Below, piece by piece: positions 25,949-38,488 of a stretch of 64,000 nt of DNA (positions are counted from its first letter, which is position 1; each line of letters opens with the position of its first letter). The DNA comes from Triplophysa rosa (Eukaryota; Chordata; Actinopteri; Cypriniformes; Nemacheilidae): positions 13,391,693 through 13,455,692 of the forward strand of contig NC_079898.1 of assembly GCF_024868665.1 (NCBI RefSeq). The letters run 5' to 3'. The position numbers and the translations under genes are program-made. The notes under the pieces were generated by a model, which was not told the origin of the DNA, did not search any database, and saw only the letters and a list, made by a program, of their open reading frames with translations.

Positions 25949-26114
25949 GGCCCGGTTGCATAAAGCACCTTAAGTGTAATTTTCCCTTAAGTGTTTCCTT
26001 AAGTATACCTTAAGTTTTACTTAAGTTATTCTCCTATTGTCTTTGTTAAAGGAAAATCACCCCTTAAGTGTCATACTTAAGGGAAAAACTTAAGGTGCTT
26101 TATGCAACCGGGCC
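25949..26114. mobile_element. Near-palindromic MITE, 166 bp
   Basis: Perfect inverted termini of 26 bp (GGCCCGGTTGCATAAAGCAC, then CTTAAG). The interior repeats the word CTTAAG several times, so the whole element folds into a hairpin. No clear TSD. Confidence 0.8.
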
Positions 26115-26641
26115 AAGGAACTAAATCAACAGCACATGAAAGGCGCCGAGCGTGGAGGAGAGGGGCCACACGGTTAAACAATCCCCTCCCCAGACCGGCC
26201 GTAAACAGCTTGGAATGTTCACGGAGGGCTGAACACATTCACCGATGTCTGAACAGCACTGTCTGTTATGCAAATGAGCTGGATTTAATTTCTATTCCAC
26301 TGTTCTCAATAAAAACATTAATATTATCCAGCCCGATCTGAGTGTTTACTTGGCCCCTGTCTGGAGGCTCCGAATGCTAATATATTTGGGTAAGTGTTAA
26401 ATATTGATATAGGCTACAGAGCTCTGTGAAAATCAGTGATCCAGTGAGAAACCGACTCTGGAATCATGCACACACAAGCCATCTTGGTAAACTTTTAAAC
26501 AAAAAGAAAAGAACAGATGATAGGATGAATAGGAAAAGCTATAGGAGACCAATCTGTTTGTAGACTCCAAAGGATTTTTCAAAGGCTTTATAATTTTTCT
26601 TTCAGCATGTGAATAATCAAAATATTTAAATCAGCAGAGCA

Positions 26642-27370
26642 GGGGTGCGTTTCCCGAACAACGAAATAACTCACTGGTTAACCACCATAGTACGATGCAT
26701 CATTGGCGAAATTAATGATGTAGTTATGATTGTTTCCCGAAACCATATAACTCTGTCGGAGATCAATCGTTTGAACCAAGTTAGTTCAGCAATCTAGCTG
26801 ATGACGCCTCACAGGTGGTGGAGTAATTACTAATAAATACGTTCAGATCGAATTAATGTCAAATTTTTGCTGTAAATAACTTACATTGCATTTAACGGCG
26901 ACTTTTGTTATCCTATTTTTGTTATCTGTTGTTTTATTTTACGACATTTCATTCATTCATAATTTCCTCCTACGTCACTCCGCCCAGGGATTCCCCATGG
27001 TCCTAGAGCACGTATAGTCGTGCGCATGCGCACTTTTCAAAAAACAGTGCTTGTATTCATACAAACTAAAAGGTGTAAAATTAAATTTGTATATATTTCT
27101 AATGATGGATATAGAATGCACTGCATGTTGCTTGCTTAGTTTGCTCAGAGGCATGATGCATGTACTGTAAGTCTACATGTCATAATAACAAGGAACTATG
27201 CTTCCAACCACAGCTCTAGACCTGTAGTTCCAACCATGCAACTTTGCGATGCCGCATGCGATTGATCATTGGAACGATTGTTTCGGGAAACACTTGAATG
27301 GTTGAACTATGCTAGAACGACGGAACTTGCGACCATAGTTGGCTAAAGATGTTTTTGTTAAACGGACCCC
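26642..27370. mobile_element. Foldback MITE, GGGGTGCGTTTCCCGAA family
   Basis: The left end GGGGTGCGTTTCCCGAA and the right end (reverse complement GGGGTCCGTTTAACAAA) enclose about 730 bp. Inverted internal words (GTTTCCCGAAAC, CCATAGT..CGA) recur in both arms. It contains an NRF1-like GTGCGCATGCGCAC near 27020. No coding capacity. Confidence 0.6.
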
Positions 27371-27419
27371 AGATTAGAATACACAATTAGAATATCACGA
27401 ACCAACTAATATCATGATA

Positions 27420-27725
27420 CTGTGCGATGTTCATAGTACAAAATAACCCACAATTTTCTAAATACGCAGATCTGTAGTAAAATATATTATAGGCTACTGT
27501 AATATATTACAGTATTACCACCACACTTGGGACAGTATGGTGGTAATACTTGGGACATTTAATGTACAGTACACTACAATATTTTGCAGTATTGACTAAT
27601 TGGATCAATTATAGTAAATACTGTAGTATACTTTATAATAAAACTCAAAAACACTAGTGTCTAGGAATTTTAGTAAAGTTTACTGTAGTAAATACTAAAG
27701 TACACTAGAACATTTTGCCATCGTG
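27420..27725. repeat. AT-rich tandem-like repeat
   Basis: Words such as ACTGTAGTAAATACTAAAGT and TATAGTAAATACTGTAGTAT recur over about 300 bp. Non-coding, with a degenerate period. Confidence 0.4.
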
Positions 27726-28860
27726 GCAACTAATTCAAATGTCTGACAAATTTCATTTATACAGCAATGTTTATGAAGGGAAATGTTAGGCTTTAAATGT
27801 GAAACAAAAGTGGCAATTTTGACCGAGTCAGAAACAACTGATCAAGAACGAAGCAAGAGTCTTGAGGAATGTCTCACTAAATAACGAGTCATTCAAAACT
27901 CTCTACGATTGTTTTATAGTGAAAATTATTTTTAAAATGAAATGCTATTTATAAATGGTTTATTTGACATTTATCCTTGTGTGAGCATTGACTTAAACAG
28001 TACAGTGTTAATCTATGCGTGTGTATTTCTCACACACATCCACATTTCCATTTGCTGCTGCCTATCACATACGACATACTAATTCAAGGTTTCTATCCCT
28101 ATTCATCATTGTAAAGAAAATTCCAGACATGATCTAAATAACGCCTCCAAACTCCAGTACTCGAGTTGCTTTTACTTTGGTTTAATAACAAACCCCACAG
28201 ACTTCAGAGTAACATTTCCATATTTTGTTTTCCATAACCTTTCGAGTTTACAGCATGCCAATAACACACCCACCTCTCTTGCTTTTGCAAACAGATCATA
28301 TAATTTGAATCAGGGTTTGAGTTTTCCATTTGTTTAGAGTCAACGGGTAAAAGGCATTCAGAGCTTCTAAAGGTAAAACTTATCTGTCATATTTCTACAA
28401 ATGTTGACAGTGAGGAAATGAATCAGTCAGCTGCGGCATTCACAAGCCAACATCTGAAGCCTAGGGAATGAGGGCCACTTGATCGGCAGTGCAAGAGGGA
28501 AAACGCAGCACACACAATATAGCAGCTGCTTAAATTATTCATCATGTACGAATACAGAGCCGAAACTCCAGCCTCTTAATCTGTACTTTATATTCCATTT
28601 TATATTTTACAGCTTTGTTTACTCCAAAACTGAGATAAAGGGTTGCTCCTCCCCAAAGCAGAGACGTCTGCCTTTACTATTGAAAACAAAAAGAAGACTA
28701 GAACTATATAATTTTCAGATATCATTATTTAACATTTTCTCTCAATGGCTTGCTGGCAAACATACTAATATTACACACGTTCGTGATCCAATCTATTTGT
28801 TTTTACATACAGTACTTTGAGAGAATTCATACATTCATTAAAAAAATAATGATCCTACAA

Positions 28861-28945
28861 AAATACATTTACATTTATGCATTTGACAGACCCTTTTATC
28901 CAAATCGACTTACATTGCATCGTACTATACATTTGTTGTATAGTA
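28861..28945 (+). repeat. Fragment of a ubiquitous teleost interspersed repeat
   Basis: TTACATTTATGCATTTGACA, then CTTTTATCCAAATCGACTTA, is a very common fish repeat segment. Only about 85 bp are present. Confidence 0.5.
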
Positions 28946-29208
28946 CAATAACAACAATAAAGTCCAGTGGGTTTGAAAGACTAATCTTTTCTACTAGTCC
29001 AGAAAAGTATGACTAGTTGGTGGGTCAACATTTACCTTATGCGAATGACTATGTTTATGATTGCATTATTTGCAATTTCTGATTTGTGTTGAAGGAGAGC
29101 ACTCGAGTAGAAGACTGTATTTGCAGCTGTAGAAAATCAAAGCGTGCATATTTTTGTTGTCAATATCACATTGGCTTGCTGTTAATGAAACATAAGTGAT
29201 GTATTTAC

Positions 29209-29346
29209 CCAGAACACCCCAGTTTGGCTGTGCCCTCTTGTTTCTACTGGGGTCTTGAGGCTTAAGGGGTCCTGACCTGCTCTCAGGACCTCTCTCTGGG
29301 GCCACGGGGATGGGACTGCTCCAGGGGCCGTCACTATTCCCTCCTT
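29209..29346 (-). CDS. Candidate cassette exon inside gfra1 intron 3
   Basis: A GC-rich island in AT-rich sequence is open on the minus strand. It is bounded by a good acceptor (GTGTTTTTACAG before 29346) and a donor (CTGG|GTAAAT after 29209). Its length is 138 nt, divisible by three, and it is phase 1 at both ends, so it would splice in frame after gfra1 exon 3. It would add a Gly/Pro/Arg-rich segment containing SSPIPVAPERGPESR and NKRAQPNWGVLG. I recognise no homologue. It could instead be a chance open stretch, a decayed gene fragment, or an exon of an unknown minus-strand gene. Confidence 0.3.
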
Positions 29347-32300
29347 CTGTAAAAACACTTACTTTACTTAGTAGCTTTTACTAGCCGGATTAAGTTATTT
29401 TAAAGGATTTTTTTGTGCCAATTAATATTAGAAAGACTTTGTCATTGTAAAATGGGGTCTGTTCACCAGAGAACATACAGTATCTGCAGATGCTATACAT
29501 TACATGTTATATTGTTATTTGGACATTTGCTACTGTGTGGTAATGTTGGTAATCAAAGAAATGAAACACATTGTGTGTGGGTGGATGCTGGAGGAGGCAA
29601 AAGCATAAATACCTATCTGAAAAGAAACTGACCAAAGTACATATATAGCAATGTATGAAAACAAAAAAGGTGCATTCACATGCAAAATAATGGATAAAAA
29701 GGTCATTAGTATAAAGAGGTGTACAGGTGAGGCCAAAGAGAATTACGGGAGTATAGTTCTAAACAAAACAAGAACAAGCACAGGAAGTCTAAGATACTGT
29801 TCACTGTTATGCAAAACAACAACAAAAAACAGAGAGGTAAAAATAACAGGACATTTAACTGATACTTTCAGCACTGACATTTCTATGTATTCAAAATAAA
29901 CTGGTCGCATGAAAATAAATAAGTAAATTCAATTAAAAATGCCTATCCATTGATTCTCTAATAATATCTTTTTAGCAAGATGGCACATAAATGTTAACAC
30001 TAAACAATTTGTGACATGGATTGCTGATGGATACCCCAAACTCTGAAATTTGACTTAACGACTTTCTAAACAATAACAATACAATATTTGGGATGAGTGA
30101 GTCAGTGTATAAATAAGCCATCTGACCGATTCAGTTGACGCTCCCCAATTGTCCAACCCAGCAGCTTGGAAATACAGTATATAACAGCACTTTAGCTGAG
30201 GACAAGCGCAATGCAATACTCAACAAAGTAAATATAAACTTTTTTATAAGATAGAATTTATTTGCAGCAGTGTTGCAGATTCAGCAACAGTGGATCTCAA
30301 ATATACAAAGAAAATTGTCTGTATTGGAGGTCCTTATTTTAAATTTATAACTTGTCTATATATCTACCAACAAATGATTTGAATAGCAGAATTTGATAAT
30401 GTGTAAGACCGGACAGGAACACAGGAACAGCTGGATATCGCGTAGATGTTTTTTTACCCTTAATAATCGTGGGGAGCAGCTGTGATCAGACGAACAGAGA
30501 GAATAAAATAGCGAGATGTTATGAGATGAAGCACAGCGCATGAGTGTCTAGTCCAATTGGAGGTCATGAAACAGAGGCATGATTAGACGAGACAACGGCA
30601 TGCTGAGATGAAAATCATGTACTTGTGTTTCTCTTTCCCCTGCTTTTTCGAGCTTCAGGTTTCGTTTTCTATCTCTCTGTCTTTTATACCCTGCCAAGTC
30701 CTGCTTTTTCTTTCCTAAACGTTTGCCAAATCTTCACTGTGTAGTTCTTAGTGAGGTTATGCAAGCAGATTATTTGTATTGAGAAACTTTAAACTGTGAA
30801 TGACTCTAAATTCAGAGATTTCTACATAAGATCTGAAATCTAAAATCTACGACCATTAGCAAACCTCAAAACCTAAAAATATGACCACTTGAACTCCTTT
30901 ACTATTTTTTACTTTATTAAAACTCGAAAGTATAATCCTCAACGTGTCCCATAAGGCTTAAATTAGATAAACAAACCCATGCATTTTATGTATTGCAGTA
31001 AGACAAATTAACAACTTCTAATTTGCTCTAAAGGCAATCTCCTGTTTACATCCATCCCACATGTTTAAAAACAGAGAAATTATTCAGTAGCCACATCTAC
31101 CACCTCCTGAATGGCACTTGTTGCTGTGGTAATTGTGTAAATTTGCATGCATCTGTTGCGACTGGCTAAGGCAAGAACTGGCACATGCATCGCCACTACT
31201 GATTCCAGCTGTCAGTGATGTCTATTAACAATGATGAATCACTCTCACACTTCTCAATCCAATCATAAAGACCACAGCAGGACTTATCTCTGGTCACCTC
31301 TGACTAAATGATTTTTGGACAGCGTGGGGTGGCGTGCCAGTGCTTGGAGAGCTTGCCTGGCAGGAGCTTTATGTTAGATTATGCTATTAGACTGCGGGCA
31401 GGGAAAACAGCTTCTGGTCTAGTCTGCTTTTGTAATAGCAATAAATGTTATTCATTGAATCCTTACACACACACATCCACACAGACATATTGCAGTTACA
31501 ATAACACTACAACAAAAACATCCACAATTAAGTGGTATTTGTTTCCCACATTGTAATCAGCGAGTGTGTTTGATTTCCCTGCATTGTGCTACAAAGGATT
31601 GCCAAACAGCAGCATGAATAAATGATAAGTACACGGACGACCATAACACTAAAAACTTCAACCAACTGCAAATCTGCAACAACTTTTTCACTAACACATA
31701 TTTTTGTAGTCGGATGTACTGCAACAGCATTACGTTTTTCAAGTTGGCTTTTAAAAAGCAGAAATATGAGGGGTGTGAAATTTGTTTCATAATTCAGAAC
31801 ACATGAAAGCAAATATGGAAAACATTATTGCAAGTGAAATATAATAAACATCATTGGGACATTTGATACAATATTCTGCACTGTATAGTTGGTAAGTTAT
31901 CTACACACCATCTCTCATTTCATCTGTGTGACCCAGTCAAGGTCAATAGGTATCAATCACTTTCTTCAGCTTTCAGCTTTTCTCTCACCATCTCCCGCAA
32001 CCTTCTGAAGAGCATTTGACCTCCAGAATGCAGAAAGACAGATGGTTGACTCAATTTGATGAGTTCCAGGCTGCATAAAATCGTGTTCACACCACGCTGT
32101 ACTGATAGTCTACTAACATTTCCCTGAAGAGTTTCTAAGTCCAACATCAAATCCCTAAATGCTCTCTGCACTTTCCTCACTTCACCAATGGCATTTATTC
32201 AATAACAAGTGCTACTCAGAGGTGAGCTGGTCTTTTAAAGGAGAACCCTTATTGTGGCTCTCTGGAATACTTTATTATGATTGGTCAATTGTGGCATTCA

Positions 32301-32689
32301 GCGGTCAATTATTTCTGACAAATGACTGTTGTACACAGTAACACCTCACAGTTTATTTCTGTGTTTCTGGCAGGTTTCCTGTAATTGTATTTGGGAATTA
32401 GCCAAAATAAAGAAATCCTTGGTGTTTCGTGTCTGACATCATTATGCGGCCGTGTTTTTTGGAAAGGTCAAGGAGCATATATAGTTTGGATGGTTAGGGT
32501 GAAGGTTAGGGTAAGGGTTTCGTAAAACTCAAAACACCAAGGAATTAATCAAAACCAATAAGCCAGGCCCACGGATCTGACTCGAAACACCAAGGATTTA
32601 GTGATAGCCTAAATGTTACCCTGTTAAGATTTATTTTTGCGATAATAATTAGCTTGTGAAAAAAAAAGTGTTGGTCATTATATACTATA

Positions 32690-33312
32690 TATATGGGGGG
32701 GCTTGTTGGTTGTGGTTCGGGGCGTTTCATTTGTTGGGACTGTGTGGGTCTGGTCTGGTTGGTCTTGTTTTGTGGTCGATGTCGGACAACAGAGGAATAA
32801 AGTTAATTATGCCATTACTATTTTTCCCTGGTTGTTCGTCTGTTGTCTGTTGTCTGTTGTTGATCGCGGAATGGGACCGGGTTGGACCTGCACGGTTTCG
32901 GCGGGTGGGGCTTCCTGGGTCGCGGCTCGTGGGCTCTCCCTGTTCTTCTTGGACGTTGCTCGGTGTCACTGAGTGCAGCTATGACACGTCAGAGGAGATC
33001 TGGCCCTCCCGGCTGAGCCTGGTTTCTCCCGAGGTTTTTTTTTCTCCATTTATTCATCATTGGAGTTTGGGTTCCTCGCCACAGCAGTGCAGTGTTGGCA
33101 TGCTCACCAGGAGACTGCATTTATTTATTTATTTATTCATTTATTTATTAGATATTATTTATTAGTATGATCTTGCTTGGTCTATAAACACCATGCACTG
33201 TGATGTGTTTTACCTTTCTGTGTTTTTCTTATTTGCTCCTGTAAAGCTGCTTTGGAACAATGCACATTGTGAAAAGCGCTATATAAATAAAATTGAATTG
33301 AATTGAATTGAA
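32690..33312 (+). mobile_element. 3' end of a non-LTR retrotransposon (L2-like LINE)
   Basis: The segment contains the conserved 3' UTR words GGTTTCTCCCGAGG and GGAGTTTGGGTTCCTCGCCA, a TTTA-repeat stretch, and the characteristic end TGTAAAGCTGCTTTGGAACA ... GCGCTATATAAATAAA followed by (TTGAA)n. The poly-pentamer tail marks the 3' end on the plus strand. The reverse transcriptase is absent (5' truncated). The family name is recalled, not computed. The long open frame here is not a gene. Confidence 0.65.
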
Positions 33313-33787
33313 TATATTTTTTCAAACGTTGTTTATAGCTTCTTCTTGTCAAACTTTTGTTTTAAAGGATTCTATACTGTACTACCGGTTCTATATTGTG
33401 CAACAATATTTCTGTTTTCTTTAAGGTCTCTTATGGTGTTCCTTTTTTCCTTCCCAGTCTGTATAATATTTAGTTGTTTTTTAACCCCATGTTTTGTTGT
33501 CAGATCTTGTTGGGTTTTTTCTTTATTTATGTGTTTTCCCGTTTTGGAAAGTCTTGTACCTCACTTTGGTTAATAAAGCTACATTTAGATCTGTTCTCAT
33601 GTCCTCATGCGCTCACCATGAACAGGCAGATACTCTTCTGATCCACCTCAAAGGAAGAGCTGAGGTGAAACGGAAAAAGAGAGAAACAAAGAAATCAATG
33701 GTCTCTTGTACTCACAGCTTCAAGTTTCTATTTTAACATGGCTCGCTATTGATTAGCTTTCATAGCGGATGCTTCCCTGAGCCGCAG

Positions 33788-34014
33788 CTACACTCTAAAA
33801 AAAAGCCGTAAAAATAGGGCACAATATACTGTATTAATATGAAGGAATTTTCCGTGTTCATTTTTACAGTTGTTTTACCTGTATTTTACATTTTGCACTG
33901 CATTCATTTGCATTTTAGCATTAATGGAAATGTCCGTAAAATAAAGGAAAATGTACTGGTAATTTTCTGCCAGTACTTTATCTGTTTTTTTACAGGATTT
34001 TTTTTACAGTGTAG
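33788..34014. mobile_element. MITE with CTACACTSTAAAAAAAA ends
   Basis: Inverted termini CTACACTCTAAAAAAAAGCC and CTACACTGTAAAAAAAATCC (18 of 20), 227 bp, with several TTTTACAG / CTGTAAA words inside. No clear duplication. Confidence 0.65.
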
Positions 34015-34932
34015 TTCCACGAGGACAGAAGAGAGTTTAGCAGAACAAAACACCAAAAATAGAGAAAAGGGAGCTGGGTAACGGTAGACTGATGCTTTCT
34101 TGGTCTGCCTGATCTACACTGCAATAACCGTTTTTTCTTAAGCACGGTCAATGTACAGCAGCCAGCATGAAAGGCTTTTGGACAACGGACCTTCCCATAA
34201 GGGCACCAAGTGCACCAAGCTTTATTGTGGGCAATGGATTTTGACATCGAAGGGTGAGCGGTATAAAAAGAGCCTGCCAAGTGCTATTCTCCTACTCTGG
34301 TTGTATGGCCAGTTCCGGTGTGTTGTGTCAAGAGAGGCATCAAATACTGTAAATGCACAGCAGAGAGCAATGTGGCTAGGTGCTGTTTGGAAACAGTAAA
34401 ACTATAAGTGGCATGTGAATGTAGACGCTAAGTACTTGCTAATTACCCACACAGGAAACACCACGCTTTACAAGTTTTGTAGCTGGCACTGTGTTATAAT
34501 TGTATATAAACTGTGTCTGTGTTCGGGGTGCCAACACCCTTGTGTAGTAATGTTCTCTGTCTGGAGCTGATTAACCAAATGCTGCTCTCACACAAGCTGA
34601 CTAAAGGTGTTGACAGCTTCGCAAGAATCATGTCAGTATGCGTATTCTCAGAGGGTTGCACAGCTAACCTGGAAGGTCATATGACTCACATTGCCTAAAG
34701 CCTGGGACACACCAAATCAATGCCAAAGAACTAGCTGCAAGGAACACCAACTGTGTGCATCGGTGCGAAAAGTTGTGCTTGAACACCACAAAATCAGCCA
34801 ATCACAGCCAATGATGAGCAAGCATGTAAGGAAATAACTTTCACACACCGGCAGGTGGCAGTAGTCTGTATTCATCATTCACATTCAAGAAATCACATTA
34901 TGTTTGTTCATCAAGACAGGAAACATACAATG

Positions 34933-36290
34933 CATTAAAGGTCCAGTGTATGAAATTTTGCGGCATCTAGTGGTGATGTTGCAAATTTTAACCAACGGTT
35001 TACTCCCCCCTCCCTTTCGAAGCACTACGGAGGCTGACACAGGGCTAAGATCTCGTCACATTTTCGGTTAATTTCCAAAAGGAAATAAATTAATTACGAA
35101 ATGTGCTCTGTAAAGCAGTTTGTCCGTTTAGCGCTAGAAACCAGGGGCGTCGCACCCGTGGGGGACACTTTTCCCGGTGAGAGGGTTCAACACCCGCACT
35201 TTTTCTGCAGTTTTTCCGCAGTTTTGCACAAACGCCTTACAGCAGTCGCTCCTCCGTTTCTCTGGCCGCTCTGTGTCTGCGCTGGCTGCGGCTGCCTCCT
35301 CTCCCCTCTCTCTCAAACATGACACCGGCTTTTAGTGTGACCGGCTGATGATTGGCTGTTCTGCCTTAAGTCCCGCCTCTCTTGGTGTGTTAGATTTATC
35401 GGTCAGCTCGTGCTGAGGAGGCGGGAACTTATGATTTACATCTCCCTTTTCCAGGTACTTTGAATGAGTGTTTATGCTTTCGAGGTTTTTAAATAAGCTT
35501 GATATGTGTTTGGGAAGATGTTCTGTTTATGTTTTGTTGACATGTCGAGTGTTTTCTGTATTATATTTCGTTTTTTAGACTAATGCTAATTGCTAATTGG
35601 GATATTGTTCAGCAGCTATAGCTAAATTCGGTTATGTATGTAGCATGCAATGTATAAAGTAACTGTGATGAAGAAGGCAGGGAATTGAAGAGGAGGAGGG
35701 ACAAATTGTCATTGTTAAGCAGTGTATTTATGGGTTTATTGCCATTGCAATTGATTTTGATATTTTGAGCTTTGTTTGTTGATTAGCTGAATACTTTTGT
35801 GGATACTTACCTGTTGTGTTGATTGTACCTGTTGAGGAGAAAAAAGTGAGAAATGATGTCATTGTTTGCATACCTGTTGAAGAACTATGAAAGAAAAGTG
35901 TATATTATTTTAATGTTTAAAAACAGTAAATTGTTACATTATTTATACCACCAGAGAAAAAGCTTTGTGTGGGCGTTTTTTCTTTGTTGTTTTTTTATAT
36001 CCCCCTTTTCAAGGCGCAAGTAAGCAAAATTTAGCAGTCTCAGTCACAGTCCTGTCAGACCCATGTCACTATCAAGCTTACCACCGAGTGTGTTATTATA
36101 CTTTTATAGTATCACTCTTTTAAATGGGAAGATTTTTATATATTGTATGTTATACCTTTTGTACCCTTCTGTCATTGTATTCATCGTTTTTATTGTTAAC
36201 AAACAAACCACATCCATCCCCCGCACTTTTGAAAAGCTTGCTACGCCCCTGGTAGCAGCAATATGGCGAAATTCCATCCAAGGGGACCCA
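34933..36290 (+). mobile_element. MITE family A, copy 2, split by a hAT element
   Basis: Begins TAAAGGTCCAGTGTATGAAA and runs like copy 3 until 35133; it continues at 36252 with the matching next segment (AATATGGCGAAATTCCAT). The 1.1 kb in between is a separate hAT insertion. Its similarity to copies 1 and 3 fades after about 36290. Confidence 0.75.
35142..36251. mobile_element. Non-autonomous hAT element nested in MITE family A
   Basis: Ends CAGGGGCGTCGCA and, inverted, CAGGGGCGTAGCA (12 of 13). The flanking 8-mers CTAGAAAC and GTAGCAGC both derive from GTAGAAAC, the sequence at this point in the unoccupied copies 1 and 3, so an 8-bp duplication is recoverable. 1110 bp; no transposase recognised. 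Confidence 0.75.
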
Positions 36291-37155
36291 CAATGTATTC
36301 TGGCCTTATTTCTAATGCAGAGTTTGATACTGTGAATTGACATCGGCATAAAGAGAGCAAATGCAAGGATAGACATTCTGCAACTACATTCTTCACATCT
36401 CCAAAACGACGGCTGCTACAAAAAAGATCCCAAGACGTTACAAATTCATATGACAAGTCAAATTCAAATGATGTGGAGGTAATGTAAAGTCAACTCTGAT
36501 CAGAGAAACGAGTGTGCCAAATAAATGTGAATAAACTAGCTTTGGAAAGTGGAGGTCTATTCAAATGTATATCTTAACACTCACATTTTCTCTCACACAG
36601 AGGAATCCTCTAACCATCAATCTACTGTATTTATCTTTCGCTTCATTCAGGTCAGGTGTACTGGATCTTATTCAACTGCGAACACAGTTTATGTTTTTCT
36701 ATCCTCACCAGGTTTGTTTACATTTCAGCCCATTTAGAACGAAGGCGTACATCTACAAAAACGAGCAGAGGGAGACAGAACCTGTCAACTCGTTCCATCT
36801 GCAGGGGTTCATGTAGTAACAAATTACAAAACCTTTGACCCAAGCATCACCCTGTCTTTGTATCCGTTTTATTGGCAAAGAGGTAAATCGGGGGACGCAG
36901 ACCTGAGAGAGAGGAAGCCTTTAAGCATTCAAGAAGCCATTTAATTGAGTGGAGAACAGACATCGATACATGTACAAGCCAACAGGATACTCAGCAGGAA
37001 AACAGAGGAAGAGTTTGTGTCACAAAGGGAACATACAACTTAAAACCATGAGGCACAGCTTTGTTTTCAGAAGAGAGACCCATGACACTTTCTGAAACTC
37101 TTGACCTTGCAATTGTGTAGCTTTGATTTTTAAAATAGTCTCTTGCAGTGATGTC

Positions 37156-37553
37156 ATTAAAGGTCCAGTGTATGAAATTTAGTGGCATCTAGCGGCAAGG
37201 TTACGAATTGCAACCAACGCCTCACACCACCCCTCCCTTTCAACACACTATGGAGGCTGACACAGAACTTAGATGTCGTAACATTTTCGCTTCTTTGCAG
37301 AAGGAGATAAGGTATTTACGAAACGTGCTCTGTAGAGCAGTTTGTCCGTTCAGGGCTACTGTAGAAACAACATGGTGAATTCCATGAAAGGGGACCAGAT
37401 GTGTATGTAGATAGAAATAGCTCATTCAAAGGTAATAACATAACATATTGCTTTATTATGTAAGGTCTTTATACACCTCTGCAGACATAGTTGTGTATAT
37501 TTATGTTGCATTTCTGTCAATAAATCCTCCAAAAAAATTAAATGTGCACTCTT
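37156..37553 (+). mobile_element. MITE family A, copy 3 (most complete)
   Basis: Starts TTAAAGGTCCAGTGTATGAA, and contains CAACATGGTGAATTCCATGA and AGATAGAAATAGCTCATTC. It ends near AAATGTGCACTCTTA, probably a decayed inverted copy of the start. Confidence 0.7.
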
Positions 37554-38295
37554 ACGTCTTCAAAATGTATTCGATAACAATAACAAAAGGCTGTTTTCAC
37601 TTGTGTTCATATAATGATATAATGTTATAAAAAGGGAGATTTGAGTGATAAAAGCAGTCAGTAACCAATTGTGATGGAACTGATTAATGGAAGGAAATGA
37701 AGTAACACTGTGTAAGATCAAAACCCAAACTCGGTTTAGCTGTGAAACATCAAACCAAAATCTCTGCTCCTTTGAATTAATTATTTAATTGATATATTAT
37801 ATACTGAGTTAAAAGTATAAGAGTGCTAAGTGAATGGTTCTAAGGTCAAAAACTGAACAGACAAATTATGAGATGTCGTAGTTCGTAGCAGTTGGTACAA
37901 TGTTAATAACATTCTTTGAAAAACTCATCTCTCCACCACATTAAAAACAAACAAATAAAACAAAATAAATTAACATATATAAATAAAAATACTATTCATT
38001 TATTTTAATTAAATTAGATGTAAATTAGTACAACCAAACACGACAGTTAAAACAAAGTCATCTTGTGAGCGACCAGAATTGAAGACACTTAGACTGTAGT
38101 CTTCTCTGCCTCTGTGTCATAAATCCTCATGTAGGTGGTGAACTGATTCGCCGCTTGGCCTGTTTCTTAGCCATGGAACTCAGCCGTCAATCAATGTAAA
38201 GAGCTTTCCAATGGGTTATAAAGAGCACCCTCAGATTTAGAGCACTCTGCCATATGTCTCTGTTATCACAGCCACGAAGAGTGAGAGAGAGGTGC

Positions 38296-38488
38296 AGGGG
38301 TGTCCAAAGTCAGTCCTGGAGGGCCGGTGTCCTGCAAAGTTTAGCTTCAACCCTAATCAAACACACCTGAACAGCTAATCAAGGTCTCACAAAGCAGACT
38401 AGAAACTTCCAAACAGGTGTGTTGAGCCAAGTTGGAGCTAAACTCTGCAGGACAGTGGCCCTCCAGGACCGACATTGGACACCCCTGA
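38296..38488. mobile_element. hAT-type MITE, CAGGGGTGTCCAA ends
   Basis: Termini CAGGGGTGTCCAAAGTCAGT and inverted CAGGGGTGTCCAATGTCGGT (17 of 20), about 190 bp, with inner arms GTCCTGGAGGGCC / GGCCCTCCAGGAC and a shared AGCT..AAC..CTGCAGGAC block. The flanking 8-mers do not match clearly. Confidence 0.75.

Noticed and set aside
32493..32518. Interstitial telomere repeat
   Set aside because: Only two GGTTAGGG-like units, imperfect; not an array.
32656..33165. 169-codon plus-strand frame, the longest in the window
   Set aside because: It lies across a LINE 3' UTR and a TTTA repeat (ending FIYLFIYLL), has no domain, and an overlapping frame is equally open.
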